Shown here: one piece after another, positions 1 to 10,869 of the stretch
Position numbering within the stretch: the stretch's first letter is position 1
Layout of the letters: each line of letters starts with the position of its first letter
NCBI GenBank assembly: GCA_037179515.1
Contig: JAXCGZ010013557.1
Coordinates: forward strand, 1 to 64,000
Reading direction: 5' to 3'
Length of the DNA stretch: 64,000 bases
Source: Halocaridina rubra
Taxonomy: Eukaryota > Arthropoda > Malacostraca > Decapoda > Atyidae
The notes under the pieces: model-generated
The model's database searches: none
What the model saw: only the letters and a program-made list of their open reading frames with translations
Told to the model about the DNA's origin: nothing
Translations under genes and position numbers: made by a program

Positions 1-42
<42 letters not shown>
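1..42. repeat. (AG)n microsatellite
   Basis: Uninterrupted AG dinucleotide repeat at the window edge; its true length is unknown because it begins outside the window. Confidence 0.97.
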
Positions 43-44
<2 letters not shown>

Positions 45-376
45 TTTGTGGTATTCATTTCAGCAAAAGGAGTTATTCGTCCTTACTACAGATAAAGACA
101 CATCCATGCATACTCATACACATCATTGTCATCTGAGGGTAACACAGCAGAAGAAAGTGCATGTACTTAATTGCATATACGTACACATATAAACCTGAAC
201 ATACATACATACATACACATAAACACAGTGCCATAAAATGGAAGATAAATTTGGAAGGAAAAGAAAGAGAAAGACTGAAAGCCTTTCCCCTTCTCCACCC
301 ATCAAATTATGTACGTGAGAGAGAATTACGTCAATTAATCCATTATCACTATTATCACAACCATTGCTACCACCAT
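43..376. other. unassigned spacer
   Basis: AT-rich sequence with short ACATAC-like runs. I see no gene, element end or coding signal in it. Confidence 0.5.
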
Positions 377-454
377 CATGATTATTATTATCATCATTAT
401 TATTATTATTATTATCATTATTATTATTATTATTATTATCATTATTATTATTAC

Positions 455-490
<36 letters not shown>
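377..490. repeat. (ATT)n imperfect microsatellite
   Basis: ATT trinucleotide tract with scattered ATC units. The His/Tyr-rich reading frame across it (161-517) is a low-complexity artefact. Confidence 0.95.
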
Positions 491-491
<1 letters not shown>

Positions 492-540
492 ATCATTACT
501 ACAGCTTTTGTATATAGATAGAGTTATGAATCAAAAGTAG

Positions 541-665
541 TAATTATTGATACATATAGACATGCACATACATATACATATACACATATACATACATATA
601 TACATATAAATACATATACACATACACATACATGTACACATGTACACACATATACATACATATGA
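541..665. repeat. ACATATA-type simple repeat
   Basis: Irregular CATATA/ACATAC repeats. The following 200 bases (666-862) show no recognisable feature. Confidence 0.8.
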
Positions 666-857
666 GCTCTTGAGGGAGGGGGTTAGAATACTTCCTCCAT
701 GTTCCCCTGCGTGTCATAAGAGTAGACTAAGTGGGGCGGAGCGAAGGAAAGAAAGAACCCTTCTCTGTACTTTCTCTTCCCAGAAAGTTAGAGCATTATT
801 CCTTTACTCAGCCACTCACCTTATAAGGGGAAAAGTGGCTTATGTATATAAAAAGGC

Positions 858-1012
<155 letters not shown>

Positions 1013-1027
1013 CAAAGTTATAGAAAT

Positions 1028-1224
1028 ATCAGATAATATACAAGAAAGTAGACTAAGACGGTATGGTCATGTCGTTAGAAGGGATGAACAGTATGTTGGG
1101 AGGAGGGTGATGGAAATGGATATACAGGGTAGAAGGAGAGGGAGACCAAAGCGTAGGTGGATGGATTGCATCATTGATGATCTGAGGTCTAAAGGTTTGT
1201 TGGGTGATGAGGTATGGGACAGAA
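1028..1224 (+). pseudogene. RTE-clade LINE, 3' coding tail fragment
   Basis: Translates in one frame to the C-terminal tail of an RTE-type reverse transcriptase, with the motifs RLRRYGHVV, GRPKRRWMDC and DDLRSKGLLG. The same tail ends the fuller RTE copy at 22.8-23.05 kb. Only the last ~65 codons are present. It stops where a jockey fragment on the other strand begins, so it is a truncated, non-functional remnant. Confidence 0.85.
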
Positions 1225-1340
1225 AATCGGAAGGAGAGGTTTGGTAAGATCGGTGTGCCCGCATTCTGGCCTGGATAGCCATGGAACAGGCACGTTCAAA
1301 CCAAGGTTTAGGAGGAGAGAAAGTTATGATTCTCCTTAGC
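1225..1340 (-). mobile_element. jockey-type LINE fragment
   Basis: Closely matches 48275-48370, which in the longer jockey copy lies between the endonuclease and reverse transcriptase (encoding AHRSYQ and MAIQAR on the minus strand). Both ends are truncated. It abuts the RTE fragment head to head. Confidence 0.8.
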
Positions 1341-1379
1341 TTAAATTATACTAAATTACTTATTTCTTTTTTTTAAGAA

Positions 1380-1841
1380 GTTGGTAAATAAAATTTTGAT
1401 AATCAGAATGTTTAGCAAAAAAACTTTTGCAAGACTTACTAGTGGTGAATAAAGAGTGAAGGGAAGTTATTGTATAGACACCTTCTCTATATTTTAACTT
1501 GTAAGTGAATGCATGAAGCCAAGTTTTTATAAGATGACTTTGGGTAATTTGACTTTTTTGTTTATATATATATATTACTAGATGATAAACACGAGCTAGT
1601 TTTGTTATTTTATATGATTTATTTGCATGCTAGTGTTAGATAATGCAGAAATTAAAATGACTAGTAACAGAGAGTTATCTGCCACATATTTCAACTGTCT
1701 TCAAAGGAGATCTGAGCTACCACAGATAAACTGAGCAACAAAAAGGTTGGTGGCTATGCTACTATATATTGTGACAGCAGGAATTCGAAAATGATACAAG
1801 AAACTGGCCAAAAGAATTTACTTAAAATTGGTATTACTTAT
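1380..1841 (+). repeat. uncharacterised interspersed repeat U, copy 1 left part
   Basis: The stretch around 1590-1841 aligns with 26840-27060 and its last ~75 bases with 36793-36870 (shared words include GACAGCA.GAATTCGAA and TCTGCCACATATT). It is interrupted at 1842 by a jockey LINE and resumes at about 3827. No coding capacity was seen. The start at 1380 is approximate. Confidence 0.6.
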
Positions 1842-3826
1842 TTTTTTATGAGTGTGACACCGGGGCAGGCAGGAACTGCCCTCATCAATAAAGGCCCGGG
1901 CACAAGAAAATACCAAGGCAAAGGAAAAGAAAAAGGTTAAGGACAAGGCAGAGATGAGGTAATGTCACACAAAGGAAAACGACAGACAGAAAAAAACAGT
2001 CAAAGTACTGAGGACCCAGAGATATGGAGGATTAGGCGCTCTGAGATGACGATAGATCTGCTTTTTGAAGGACGAAAGGTCATAAGAATTAGGAAAGACA
2101 GAAGGAGGAAGAGAGTTCCAGAGTCTGGAGGTAGATGGGAAGAAGCAGTCGCTGCACCGACCAATCCGCGAGCTTCAAATTTCCACACAGTACCTGTAAG
2201 ATGAGGCCGCTTGGCGAGTGCTACACGTCCTCGGCAGTGGAGGAGGGATGCAACTCGCCAACTCATCAGAGCAGCGATGAAAATAGTAGCGATAGAAAAA
2301 CAAAAGAGAAGATACCTTACGGCGAAGAGAGAGAGAATCCAGGTTAGAAGTAAGAGAAGGGTCATTAATGAGTCCGACTGCCTTAGATTCAACCCTATCA
2401 AGAAAATAAGTAAAGGAAGAAGCACCCCAGATGTGTGAGCAGTATTCTAAGCAGGGACGGATAAGACCTTTGTAAATTTTAAGTAACCGCAAAGAGGAAA
2501 AGTAATGACGAAAACAAAACAAAACCCCCAAATTTTTGGATGAAAATTTAGAAAATTGGATTATGTAATGCCTCAAAGACAAGTTAGAGGCTATATGGAT
2601 TCCTAATATGTTGATAGAATTAAGAGGGTAAATTTTGTTAGTTTTGAAGACAATAGGGTTATAAGGAGGAGAAGAAGATAAAGAGATAGCCAGAAACTGT
2701 CTTGGAGGCATTGAATTTAACTAAATTTTGAGTGCCCCACTCAGATACTCTCTGCAAATCGGAGTTAAGAGTAGAAGAAAGAGTGATACGAGATTGATTA
2801 CGAGTAGCAGATGAAGGTTGTGAAGAAAAGGCAGAGGAAAGGTGAAGGGTAGAATCATCAGCAAAAGCACGAAGAAGAGAGGAAGATGGGGATTGTAGAT
2901 CACTGATGAAGAGAAGGAACAGAGTTGGTGAAAGAACAGAGCCCTGTGGAACACCACTGGTAACAGAGGAAGAGCTAGATGCTGCACCATCAACAACTAC
3001 ACACATAAAACGGTCAGTAAGAAAACTGGAAATCAGAGAACAGAAAGAAGGGGTAAAGCCATAGACAGGGAGTTTGGCCGACAGAGCCTTGTGCCAGACT
3101 CTGTCAAAAGCCTTAGAGATATCAAGGGCGACGACAAAGGATTCCCCATAGTTCCTCAGAGTAGATGACCATACATGAGTAAGATAGGAAAGGAGATCAC
3201 CAGTGGATCTTGCCTTGTGTAAGCCGTACTGGTGATCGGAGATAAGTGAGTTAGATTCAAGGCGTTTCAAGAAGTGAGAATTGAGCAAAGTTTCGAAAAC
3301 TTTAGCAATAGAGGAGGTTAGGGCAATAGGTCAGTAGTTAGAAGGAATAGAGCGGTCACCCTTCTTTGGAACAGGTTGAACTAGAGCATGCATCCAGGAT
3401 GAAGGATAGATACTGGTAGACAGAATGAGGCGAAAAAGACAGCAAAGCATGGGAGCCAGTTCATCTGCTTACTACTTAAGGAACCTTGCAGGGATACCAT
3501 CGGGACCAGATGCCTTGTTCATCTTTAGCGAGCGAAGAACCTTATGAACTTTGCGTGAAGAAAGGATATGAGAGGGCATAGGGTTACGGAGGGGTAAAGA
3601 CTGAGGAACAGGTGCGCTGGAATCGTTGATAAAAGAGTTGGCAGAAAAATGAGAGCCACAGAGAGTGGCTTTGTCAGTGGGAGAGCAAGCTATACAACCA
3701 TTAGAATGAATGAGAGGGGGAAAGCTTGAGTTACAGAAGTTTTTGCAGGGATTTTTGGTTAAGGACCAGAAGCATTTGTCAGTGAGAGAGGAGTTAAGGT
3801 CATCAACTTTCTTTCCTATGAAATAA
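1842..3826 (-). mobile_element. jockey-type non-LTR retrotransposon, 5'-truncated
   Basis: Minus-strand LINE about 2 kb long. Its 3' end (around 1855) has the GTGACACCGGGGCAGG motif, in reverse, also seen at 46258 and more divergently at 63640. The reverse transcriptase lies at about 2200-3700. Flanking sequence on both sides (1768-1841 and 3827-3850) is contiguous in the unrelated repeat copy at 36.8 kb, which shows this LINE inserted into that repeat. The 5' end is truncated, as is usual for LINE insertions. Confidence 0.85.
2175..3700 (-). pseudogene. jockey-like reverse transcriptase (broken)
   Basis: Reverse transcriptase that would copy LINE RNA at the genomic target. In the frame at 2659-3288 I see FVVALDISKAFDRVWH (first catalytic Asp), SGVPQGSVLSPTLF and AFADDS, a variant of the xADD catalytic box. 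The fingers region continues upstream on the minus strand (KASGPDGIPARFL-like, near 3500) and the thumb/C-terminal region continues in another frame at 2175-2711 (GLIRPCLEYCSHIW). Stops and frameshifts separate these parts, so it cannot make a full protein. The copy at 46.3-48.75 kb is the same family. Assignment to the jockey superfamily is from motif style, not a tree. Confidence 0.85.
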
Positions 3827-4240
3827 TTGCAGAATTTGTGTTCTTGCCTCGAAATGCTATTATCACTATTATTTACTGTTATTCTTATTTTTTATTATAA
3901 TTATTATTAGTAGTGGTAGTATTATTATGGCTGTTGATATTACTGTCACTCCATTGTCCTTCTTGCTAATTATTATTGTTTTCATATTATCAGTCGTAAC
4001 AATTATAAGCATTTTTATTTTGAATTCTTACCATTGTGTTACTGTAGACACTGTTAATAAGAGTATTACTTCTGTGGCTGTTCTCAGCATTTCAAGACTT
4101 TTCTTTTTGATATCGATAGCACACTAATGTCTTGTAGAGATGCCCTATCAGTTACTCAGCTACGTCCTAAGTATCTTGGAATAACGATCTGAATGGTGTA
4201 GACAAATATTTACAACCACGATTCTAATTTCAGGTAGCCC
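3827..4240 (+). repeat. repeat U, copy 1 right part
   Basis: Aligns along its length with 36880-37325, including GTTAATAAGAGTATT and the shared end CAGGTAGCCCTGACCTG (CAGGCAGCCCCGACCTG in the other copy). Both copies diverge right after GACCTG, so that is probably an end of the unit. Here a Tigger transposase frame follows directly. Confidence 0.7.
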
Positions 4241-5103
4241 TGACCTGGAATTTGCACCAGCTGTGAAGGAATATCTTGAGGAAAAAGGTTTGCCCCTTAA
4301 GAGTCTTCTGAAAATGGACAATGATCCTACCCATCCTCCAGATTTGGAAGAAGACCTTGCTACAGAATACAACTTTATAAAAGTCAAACTTCTGCCTCCC
4401 AACATCACTCCTCTCCTCCAGCCTATGTACCAGCAAGTAATTTCTAATTTTAAGAAGCTCTATACAAAGGGTCTTCTTGCAAGGTGTTTCCAGGTCACCA
4501 ACGACACGGATTTGACCCTTCGTGAATTCTGGAGACGCCACTTCAATATCCTTCACTGCATTGGCCTCACTGACAAGGCATGGAAGGAGGTCTCTTACCG
4601 TACGTTGAACTCCGCCTGGAGGAAACTTTGGCAGGTTGCGTGGCTTATAGACTTCGAGGGTTTCTAGCAGGACGTAGCTATTAAAATCGTGAACGAGACT
4701 GTGGCCAAAAGTCTGGGGTTGGAGGTCATGAGGAGGATGTGGAGGAGCTGGTGGAGGACCATAAACAAGAAATCACCACCCAAGACTAAACAGAGTTGCA
4801 ACGTGAAAAGGTGAAGAATCTCCGAGAGCAGCAATCAGCGGAGGAGGGGATGAAAGGATAAAGGTTTCAAGTGAAATGTTTAAAGAAATTTTTTGTAAGT
4901 GGAGTGATGTGGAGGCTTTCATTGAGACTCATCACCCAGACAGAACTGTGAGCAACAGAGCAGTGAATATTTAAAGGACAAGGTCATGTCTCATTTCAGA
5001 AAAATTTATCAGCAAAGAAAAAAAAAAAATTTCTCTGGATCATTTTCTTGTGCCAATACCAGCCAGAAAACCACCTTCAAAGAGAGAACATAGAGAGATA
5101 ACT
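4241..5103 (+). pseudogene. Tigger-type DDE transposase, C-terminal half
   Basis: Matches the DDE-1 domain of Tigger/Jerky transposases, which cut and paste at TA sites. Motifs: VKEYLEEKGLP, KMDNDPTHP (second catalytic Asp, usually DNAPAHP), LPPNITPLLQPMYQQ, then REFWRRHFNI and LNSAWRKLW. The third catalytic Asp, normally in QPMDQ, is Tyr here. The open frame ends at 4667 and weaker homology continues through stops to about 5100. The N-terminal HTH domains and first Asp are absent. It is dead both by truncation and at the active site. Confidence 0.88.
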
Positions 5104-5395
5104 TAGTTTGTGTAAGCTATCATGTTTGCTAATGACGTCACGACTGCTGCCATATTTATGAATGACGTCAAGGAGGTATGTTTACGTGGGTCAGCTAGGC
5201 AGAGAGGGTGGTCAGAGGACTGAGAGACGCAGCTAAGACTTGAGCTAAGGAAGCAACTGTATAGTAAAGCATCTTGACTCCTAGCTACTTTCAGACATAA
5301 TAACCTTCCGGTGTATTGGAGTCGGGATGGATTACCTGGCGTTGGTTATTGGTGGATCTAAATAACTTGTGCTGGTGAGTAAAAGTTTATTAACA
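5104..5395 (+). repeat. copia 5' LTR
   Basis: Matches 9097-9393 over its length, from TTTGTGTAAGCTATC to GTTTATTAACA. The outer end is uncertain by a few bases because TGATAG at the 3' copy reads CTTAG here. No convincing target-site duplication could be fixed. Confidence 0.9.
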
Positions 5396-5398
5396 TTG

Positions 5399-5424
5399 AT
5401 GGCAGAGTGTGGTTCCGAGATCAA
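5399..5424 (+). promoter_or_regulatory. candidate tRNA primer-binding site
   Basis: Starts TGGCAGAG a few bases after the LTR, as expected for complementarity to a tRNA 3' end (TGG = CCA), followed by a T-arm-like GGTTCCGAGATC. The tRNA identity was not resolved. Confidence 0.5.
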
Positions 5425-5426
5425 CA

Positions 5427-6245
5427 ATGTCGTCGTCCGGCAGCAGCAAGTGGCCACCAAAATTTGTGGGTGAGTCGGCCTATGATAATTGGAGGAAAGA
5501 TATTGATATCTGGTGTAAATTAATGGATTTGACAAAGAAATAACAAGCATTAGACATTCATTTGTCACTTGAAGAAAGGGAGAGGTTGCCTTCCTCTGAG
5601 ATTAAGATTAAGGATTTGGAAAGTGATGATGATGATGTTAAGACATTATTAGATAAGACTGATGGTTTGTTTTTGGCGGCTGCAGGGCGAAGGAAGCTTG
5701 CGGCATTCCAGGACTTCTACCATTTAAGGAGGCTAAGTGATCAAGATATTAGGAAACTTGTGTCAGTATTTGAACATACTTATTTTTTTTTACTACCCAA
5801 GGTATGACACTCCCAGACTCGGTTATAGCTTTCATGCTACTTGCCTCATGCAATTTGAGTGACAGTGAGCAGCAATTGGTGATGTCGGCCATCTCTGCTG
5901 TGACATATAATAACATGAAAGTGGCTTTGAACCGCATATTTGCTAGGGATATGAGTGCAGCCTGGCACCGTTTGTGAAGTTGGAGTGAAATGTGAACTGG
6001 TCTTCCTGGCGGAGGAAGTGGAAGGTGACATTAAGGAGGAAGAGGCATTTATGGTAAGAGGTTTTCAGCATGGAGGGCATAGGTGCCGAAGTAGTCGTAG
6101 GGGAAGACTATCAACTAGGTTAAGGGGATACCCCCCATCCATCCACAAGTAGAAGGCAGAATCCTCTAGGGCTAGATGGAGAGGTGTTGAGGGGCTTGAT
6201 ACGTGACTCACAATTCCACTGGGCACGGAACTCCCCAGATGCGCA
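5427..6245 (+). pseudogene. copia Gag, broken
   Basis: Starts at ATG 5427 (MSSSGSSKWPPKFVGES), soon after the primer site. It has the copia Gag core AYDNWRKDIDIW, then LFLAAAGRRKLAAFQ and, after a frameshift in the T run near 5790, MTLPDSVIAFMLLAS. There is a stop at 5541 and further breaks beyond 5970. The zinc-knuckle position (near 6187-6238) reads RGLIRDSQFHWARNSPD, where family members have Cys: the His is kept and the Cys ligands are lost. Gag packages element RNA; this one cannot. Confidence 0.8.
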
Positions 6246-6249
6246 TGAA

Positions 6250-6720
6250 AATAAGGCTAATGAGGGAGACAATGAGGCAGTGTATCTGTCATTATTTACA
6301 GGTAATGCTGGAGGCAAGGAAAAGCTCGCGAAGCTTGTAGAGGAGTCCGCTGGTTGTGCAGCTTTAGACTCAGGGTGCTCCACGACTGTGTGTGGCAGTA
6401 CTTGGCTCCAAAAGTTCGTGAAAAACCTCAGTGATTATGAGAGGACGGGCATAACTGAAGAATCGTCGGCTGCCACATTTACCACTGCCGACAGGATACC
6501 ATTCCCTCCCTCAAGAGAGTCACTCTGCCATGTTTTATTGGTGATATGAAAGTGGAGGTTGTGACTGACGTGGTGGATTGTAACATCCCATTATCCTGAG
6601 TGGGCGGTCGATGAAGAAGGCGAAGATGTTAATTAACTATGCAACTGACCAAGCTAAGGTTCAAGGAAGGATTATTTTGAACACATCAGTATCAGGCCAC
6701 TATTTGCTACAGATATCAGC
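6250..6720 (+). pseudogene. copia aspartic protease, broken
   Basis: Contains CAALDSGCSTTVCG, the copia-type active-site motif (D-S-G) that processes the polyprotein, within an open frame at 6184-6549. Homology then shifts frame (GDMKVEVVTDVVDCNIPL near 6540-6595), with stops up to the integrase. The catalytic motif is intact but the reading frame is not. Confidence 0.8.
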
Positions 6721-6727
6721 ATGACTA

Positions 6728-7470
6728 GTGCAAGAGTTGGGTGGAGCAATTGCCTTGGCTGCCTTCTGGGGGAAAGATGTGAGAAAGACGGCTTACATGT
6801 TCCACATACAGTTTGGACACCCTATAGCGGCTAAGCTACTGAAACTCATTACTAATGCAGGGATTAAGGACTCGGACCTAGAACAAGCAGTCCGCAAGGT
6901 AACCGAGGAGTGTGAAATTTGCATTAGATTTGGAAAAGAGACCACGCCCTGTAGTCAGTTTGCCTATGGCATCTCAGTTCAATGAGGCCATTGGCTTAGA
7001 CCTCAAGGTTTAGGGTGAAAAATATTTTCTTGTCATCATTGACTTGGCTACACGGTAATGTACAGCAACAATTATTGAGGATAAATGGGTTACCAACATT
7101 ATCAAAGCCCTGTTCCAGAGTTGGATTGTTATATTTGGAGCACCAGGGATAATTCTATCGGATAACAGATGTGACTTTAACAATGAAGAGATGGGGGCAT
7201 TGGGAGAGGCATTCAACTTAAAAATCACAGCCACTGCAGCCGAGAGCCCCTGGAGCAACGGAGTGTGTGAGCGGTTAAATGCCATAATTGGGAATATCGT
7301 AAGGAAAATCATAGAAGAAAGTGTATGTGACTTTGAGGTTGCCTTGGCCTGGGCAGTGTCAGCGAGAATTGCCCTCACTCGTTTCTTTGGATTTTCCCCT
7401 AATCAGCTCGTGTTTGGTCACAACCCAGGACTTCCCAAGGTGTATGCCAATGATCCCCCCCTGCACTGAA
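6728..7470 (+). pseudogene. copia integrase, broken
   Basis: Gag-pre-integrase zinc-binding region at 6728-6985 (HIQFGHP, then CEICIRFGK), followed by the rve core. The first Asp is in GLDLKV (about 6990), the second in ILSDNRCDF (about 7155) and the Glu in SPWSNGVCERLN (7250-7280). The conserved LTRFFGFSPNQLVFGHNP follows. All three catalytic residues survive, but stops after LDLKV and ATR and a frame change before the last section break it. Integrase would insert element cDNA into the genome. Confidence 0.88.
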
Positions 7471-7479
7471 ATATACTGG

Positions 7480-8060
7480 GACATCAGAAATTGTGAGGAA
7501 CAATATGAATACTCTTCAGCTAGCAAGGAATGAATTTGTGAAAAATGAATCTGATGAACGTCTGGTAAGGGCACTTACAACACAACATTCGTGCTAGTGA
7601 TCTTGATAAAGTACAGAATGATGATGAGGTTTTTTACAAGAGACATGACAGTTACGAGTGGCATGGACTCAGGATTGCAAGTGGCAGAAATGGAAAGCAA
7701 GTCTTAGTGAGGCATGGGGGAGTTTATGTGAGGGCCAATGCATGTAGGCTGGCAAGGGTTCCAGACTCTCCTGGGGAGGTAAGAAACAGTGATGTGGATG
7801 GGGCCATGAAACATAAGGATGTACAGCCAGAGCCAGTGGTGTCCGGAGAGCACAAGCACGCAGAGGAGTCCAGAGTGAAGATGGGCACTGAACCAGAAGC
7901 GAAGGATGATGAAAAGTCAGGAGAGCCCAAAGGTGTGCCCGTGCCACAGCAGCCTTCATACATTGTTGCAAGCCAGCAGATACAAGGCATTCGTAGCATG
8001 AGTGGTAAGCTGGTGTCTGGACGAGTTGTGAGCCGGGCTGGATAGCCCACATGAAAGTAC
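7480..8060 (+). pseudogene. copia integrase C-terminus and linker
   Basis: Decayed sequence with an open stretch at 7707-8045 that begins RHGGVYVRANACRL, the basic segment typical of copia integrase ends, followed by a charged low-complexity linker. It runs straight into RT C-terminal sequence near 8180, so the RT catalytic core is missing. Confidence 0.7.
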
Positions 8061-8179
8061 AAAGACTGTTACAATTTTCAGTGGGATTCCGATGGGAGCA
8101 TCTCTTGGGCGGATCTGAACTGAGATTTTAGCACCTGGAAGATTGTCGATGAGGGTATAGAAATGATAATTCTCTTCGA

Positions 8180-8981
8180 CTCTGAGGAGGATATGTAGGT
8201 TTGAACATCACCTCATACAGAGATGGCAGCTTTACATTGGACCAGTTAGATTATGCATCCACCTTGACTCTCATGATAGTCAGTCGTAAAGGGGCAAATG
8301 TGAAGACGGGAGAAGTGTCAAGAGTTGGAAAGATCAGAATACAAAGCACTGGTAGGCAACTTAAATTGGATTGCAATTCAAAACCGTCCAGACATTGCCA
8401 CTGAGATATGTGAACTGGGTGCAGCATGTAACCGGGCAAAAGTGGCTGACATCTTGCAACTTAACAAGGTCATATCCAGAGTGAAGATAGACAACATTCG
8501 GCTGCATATGCCAAGAATGTCAAGGCTTGAGAATTGTTACCTTGAGTGCTTTTCAGATGCTTCTTTCGCTAACCTGGTGGGTAGTGGGTCACAAGGAAGT
8601 TTTATCATATTCTTGCAGAGTGATGACGACAAAAGATGCCCCATCTACTGGCAGTCAAAATGGATCAGACGGGTGGTCAAGTCCACTCTGTCCATGGAGG
8701 CATTGGCTTTACTGGATTGTCTTGAGACAGCTGTGTACCTAGCCAGAATACTGCAGGAAATATCTGGTTGTGGAAATCTAAGGATTCGGATATTCAGTGA
8801 CAACAAGAGCCTGGTGGATTCCCTGCATTCAAGTAGGAGTGTGGATGATAGAAGATTGAGGATCGATATAGCAGTGCTAGGTGAGATGTTGGAATATGGA
8901 GAGGTTGCTGAAGTGGCTTGGGTGGATGCATCGGGACACCTGGCTGATTCCCTCACTAAGAAGGGGGCTTCACCAGAGTAA
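8180..8981 (+). pseudogene. copia RT C-terminal end and RNase H
   Basis: Begins in decayed RT connection sequence (YVGLNITSYRDGSFTLDQLDYAS). The frame 8325-8981 then gives EYKALVGNLNWIA and the copia RNase H: CFSDASFANL (Asp), STLSMEALAL (Glu), IFSDNKSLVDSL (Asp), and VAWVDASGHLADSLTKKGAS before a stop at 8979. This is the best preserved part. No YVDD or other palm motif lies upstream, so the polymerase is deleted and the enzyme cannot function. Confidence 0.88.
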
Positions 8982-9067
8982 CTCCATGATGCCATCAGAA
9001 AGGATTAAATTAAAGCATAGAATAGCACATATATAGACTATGTAAAGGAATACATAGGACACTGCAT

Positions 9068-9093
9068 AAAAAAAAAAGGAAGAAGGACGAGGG
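9068..9093 (+). promoter_or_regulatory. copia polypurine tract
   Basis: An A/G-only run directly before the 3' LTR, with one C. It is the position that primes plus-strand DNA synthesis. Confidence 0.75.
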
Positions 9094-9096
9094 TGA

Positions 9097-9393
9097 TAGT
9101 TTGTGTAAGCTATCGTGTTTGCTAATGACGTCACGACTGCCGCCATATTTACGAATGACATCATGGCGGTATGTTTACGTGGGTCAGCTGGGCAGAGAGA
9201 GTGGTCAGAGGACTGAGAGACGCAGCTAAGACTTGAGCTAAGGGAGCGACTGTATAGTAGGCTGAAGCACCTGGACTCCTAATTAATTTTAGACATAATA
9301 ATCTGCCAGTGTGTTGGAGTTGGGTTGGATTACCTGGAGTTGGTTATTGGTGAGTCTAGACAACTTGTGCTGGTGAGTAAAAGTTTATTAACA
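9097..9393 (+). repeat. copia 3' LTR
   Basis: Partner of 5104-5395 with the same orientation and near-equal length. It is followed at 9394 by resumed Tigger coding sequence. Confidence 0.9.
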
Positions 9394-9455
9394 AAACACC
9401 AGAAATACAGCCTGTACCTGAACATTTGCATGATGTTTTTATGGAAGGGAACTCC

Positions 9456-9483
9456 TCCTCCTCCTCCTCCTCCTCCTCCTCCT
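9456..9483. repeat. (CTC)n within Tigger 3' coding end
   Basis: Trinucleotide run coding a Ser stretch after EGN in the Tigger C-terminus. It gives a Glu run on the other strand. Confidence 0.9.
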
Positions 9484-9741
9484 GCACAGCAACAATCATA
9501 TACAAAGGTAAATACAGTACTGTACCATGTTTTATTTTAGTAGAGTAGACTTTCATTCTATTAATGCTATTTTCCTATTACAGGTGTATTCAAAAAAGTA
9601 TACTTCTGGGGCTGGGGCACAGATTAATTTGTTTTACATGCATTTCAATAGGAAAAATTGTTTCGAGTTCTGAACATTTTGACTCACGAACAGAGTTTAG
9701 TCTACAATGGATTAAGCTCGTAACTAGAGGTACCATTGTAT

Positions 9742-10869
9742 TTCTCAAACATTTAACACAAAACCTTACTCCACGCAGGCTCCTCCTCTCCTGAACTTAC
9801 ACTGTTTTTTCCCATTCTCAGTTCCCTTAATTCACTCAATCAATAACCACTCAAACTTTACTAATATAACAAATAAATTCCTATAAATTAGTACAATTAC
9901 CCTTATATCCCTTCCCTTCACGTGGTGGGACCACACATTCACTACTCCAGGTAATCTGAACTCTACCTACCTGAACACACCTTCAATAACCTCATTAGCC
10001 ATATGTGCCTCCTCTCTCGTAATTGTGTAATCATTCAACTTACCTATCACCAGCCTTCTCCTAGCATCTCCAACAACCACAATTACTGCCTCTCTATCAT
10101 CCTACATTTTCAACAACTTCTAAAATGTTTAGCTAATATTATTCAATCCACTACCAATTGCTCTTCTGCAGTGTTGACCCTCTCAAAACTACCACACTCA
10201 CATCTTAATACTCTTTTTTACTCACTTCCAATATATCTATCAAATCCTTTAAAAATTTTCAAATTCTATGAACTTTAATACCTCCTCTTCACTCAATACT
10301 TCACTCTATGTCTCCTCAAAGACTCTGCAACTATACTTTATGTAAATGCTTTATAGCTGCTAATTGTGCAGTTATCTCTTCCTTCCACTATTCACTACTT
10401 TTTCTGCAATTTCTGTCTATTTGTCTCATCCCACCCACTACTCCCACACAATTAAAAACTTACTCCACTTACAATCCACACATTCCTCAAGCTTGCCTGA
10501 TATTCACATTCTTTCTCTTTCTCCAACAGCTCATACGCATTCAGCAATGCTCTTCAATCTTTTGTCCTTTCTTTTATCATATAACAGTCAGATAGTCAGG
10601 TAAAGCTTCGTCTCAATACATTCACATCCAGTGTTATTTCACTCGCCCTCTTGGCCACAACTATTTAATTTGTTAGTGCATCATTAACTATTCTACGAAC
10701 TAACTCTTGTCCATGTTTACTTAGGCATATCTTTATTTTTAAAAGCATTTGTGGAAACACTAACTTTCGAACAATAAATATCTCTTTTTCATTTTCTCAC
10801 ACCTTTCATTCCTAACACAACATCATACTTCCCAACTATACCACTATAAGGCTCATCTCCTAATATAGA
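9742..10869 (-). mobile_element. heavily decayed RTE-like LINE fragment
   Basis: On the minus strand, parts align with the LINE at 33.6-36.45 kb. The clearest is near 9980-10160, matching the segment around 34860-34950 (GATAGAGAGGCAG, then ACGAGAGAGGAGG). Full of stops. The pyrimidine/A-rich plus strand reflects the purine-rich coding strand of this family. Boundaries are approximate. Confidence 0.55.

Larger units (their letters stand above)
5104..9393 (+). mobile_element. Ty1/copia LTR retrotransposon, GalEa-like, internally deleted
   Basis: Two direct LTRs (5104-5395 and about 9097-9393) enclose gag, protease, integrase, RT C-terminal end and RNase H in copia order. The LTRs differ by scattered substitutions and small indels (roughly a tenth by eye), so the insertion is not recent. 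It interrupts a Tigger transposase at its C-terminus. Every frame carries stops or shifts, and about 250 codons of RT are gone. GalEa affinity is inferred from motif style and host type. Confidence 0.9.
4241..9741 (+). mobile_element. Tigger/pogo-type DNA transposon, split by a copia element
   Basis: A transposase fragment at 4241-5103 is interrupted by a copia element (5104-9393). It resumes at 9394 with the C-terminal codons (PEIQPVPEHLHDVF, EGNSSS) and a 3' region ending at about 9741 in a Tigger-like terminal inverted repeat (GAAAAATTGTTTCGAGTT, then GAGGTACCATTGTA). The 5' terminal repeat and N-terminal DNA-binding region are missing, so this is a 5'-truncated fossil. Confidence 0.8.

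Noticed and set aside
161..517. Reading frames rich in Tyr/His, Arg/Glu, Ser/Leu, Ile/Tyr or Asn
   Set aside because: They translate simple repeats (ATT, AG, CT, TA, AAT) and recur in several frames and on both strands; not genes.
6184..6383. Minus-strand frames across the copia element
   Set aside because: Opposite-strand shadows of gag and protease; no motifs.
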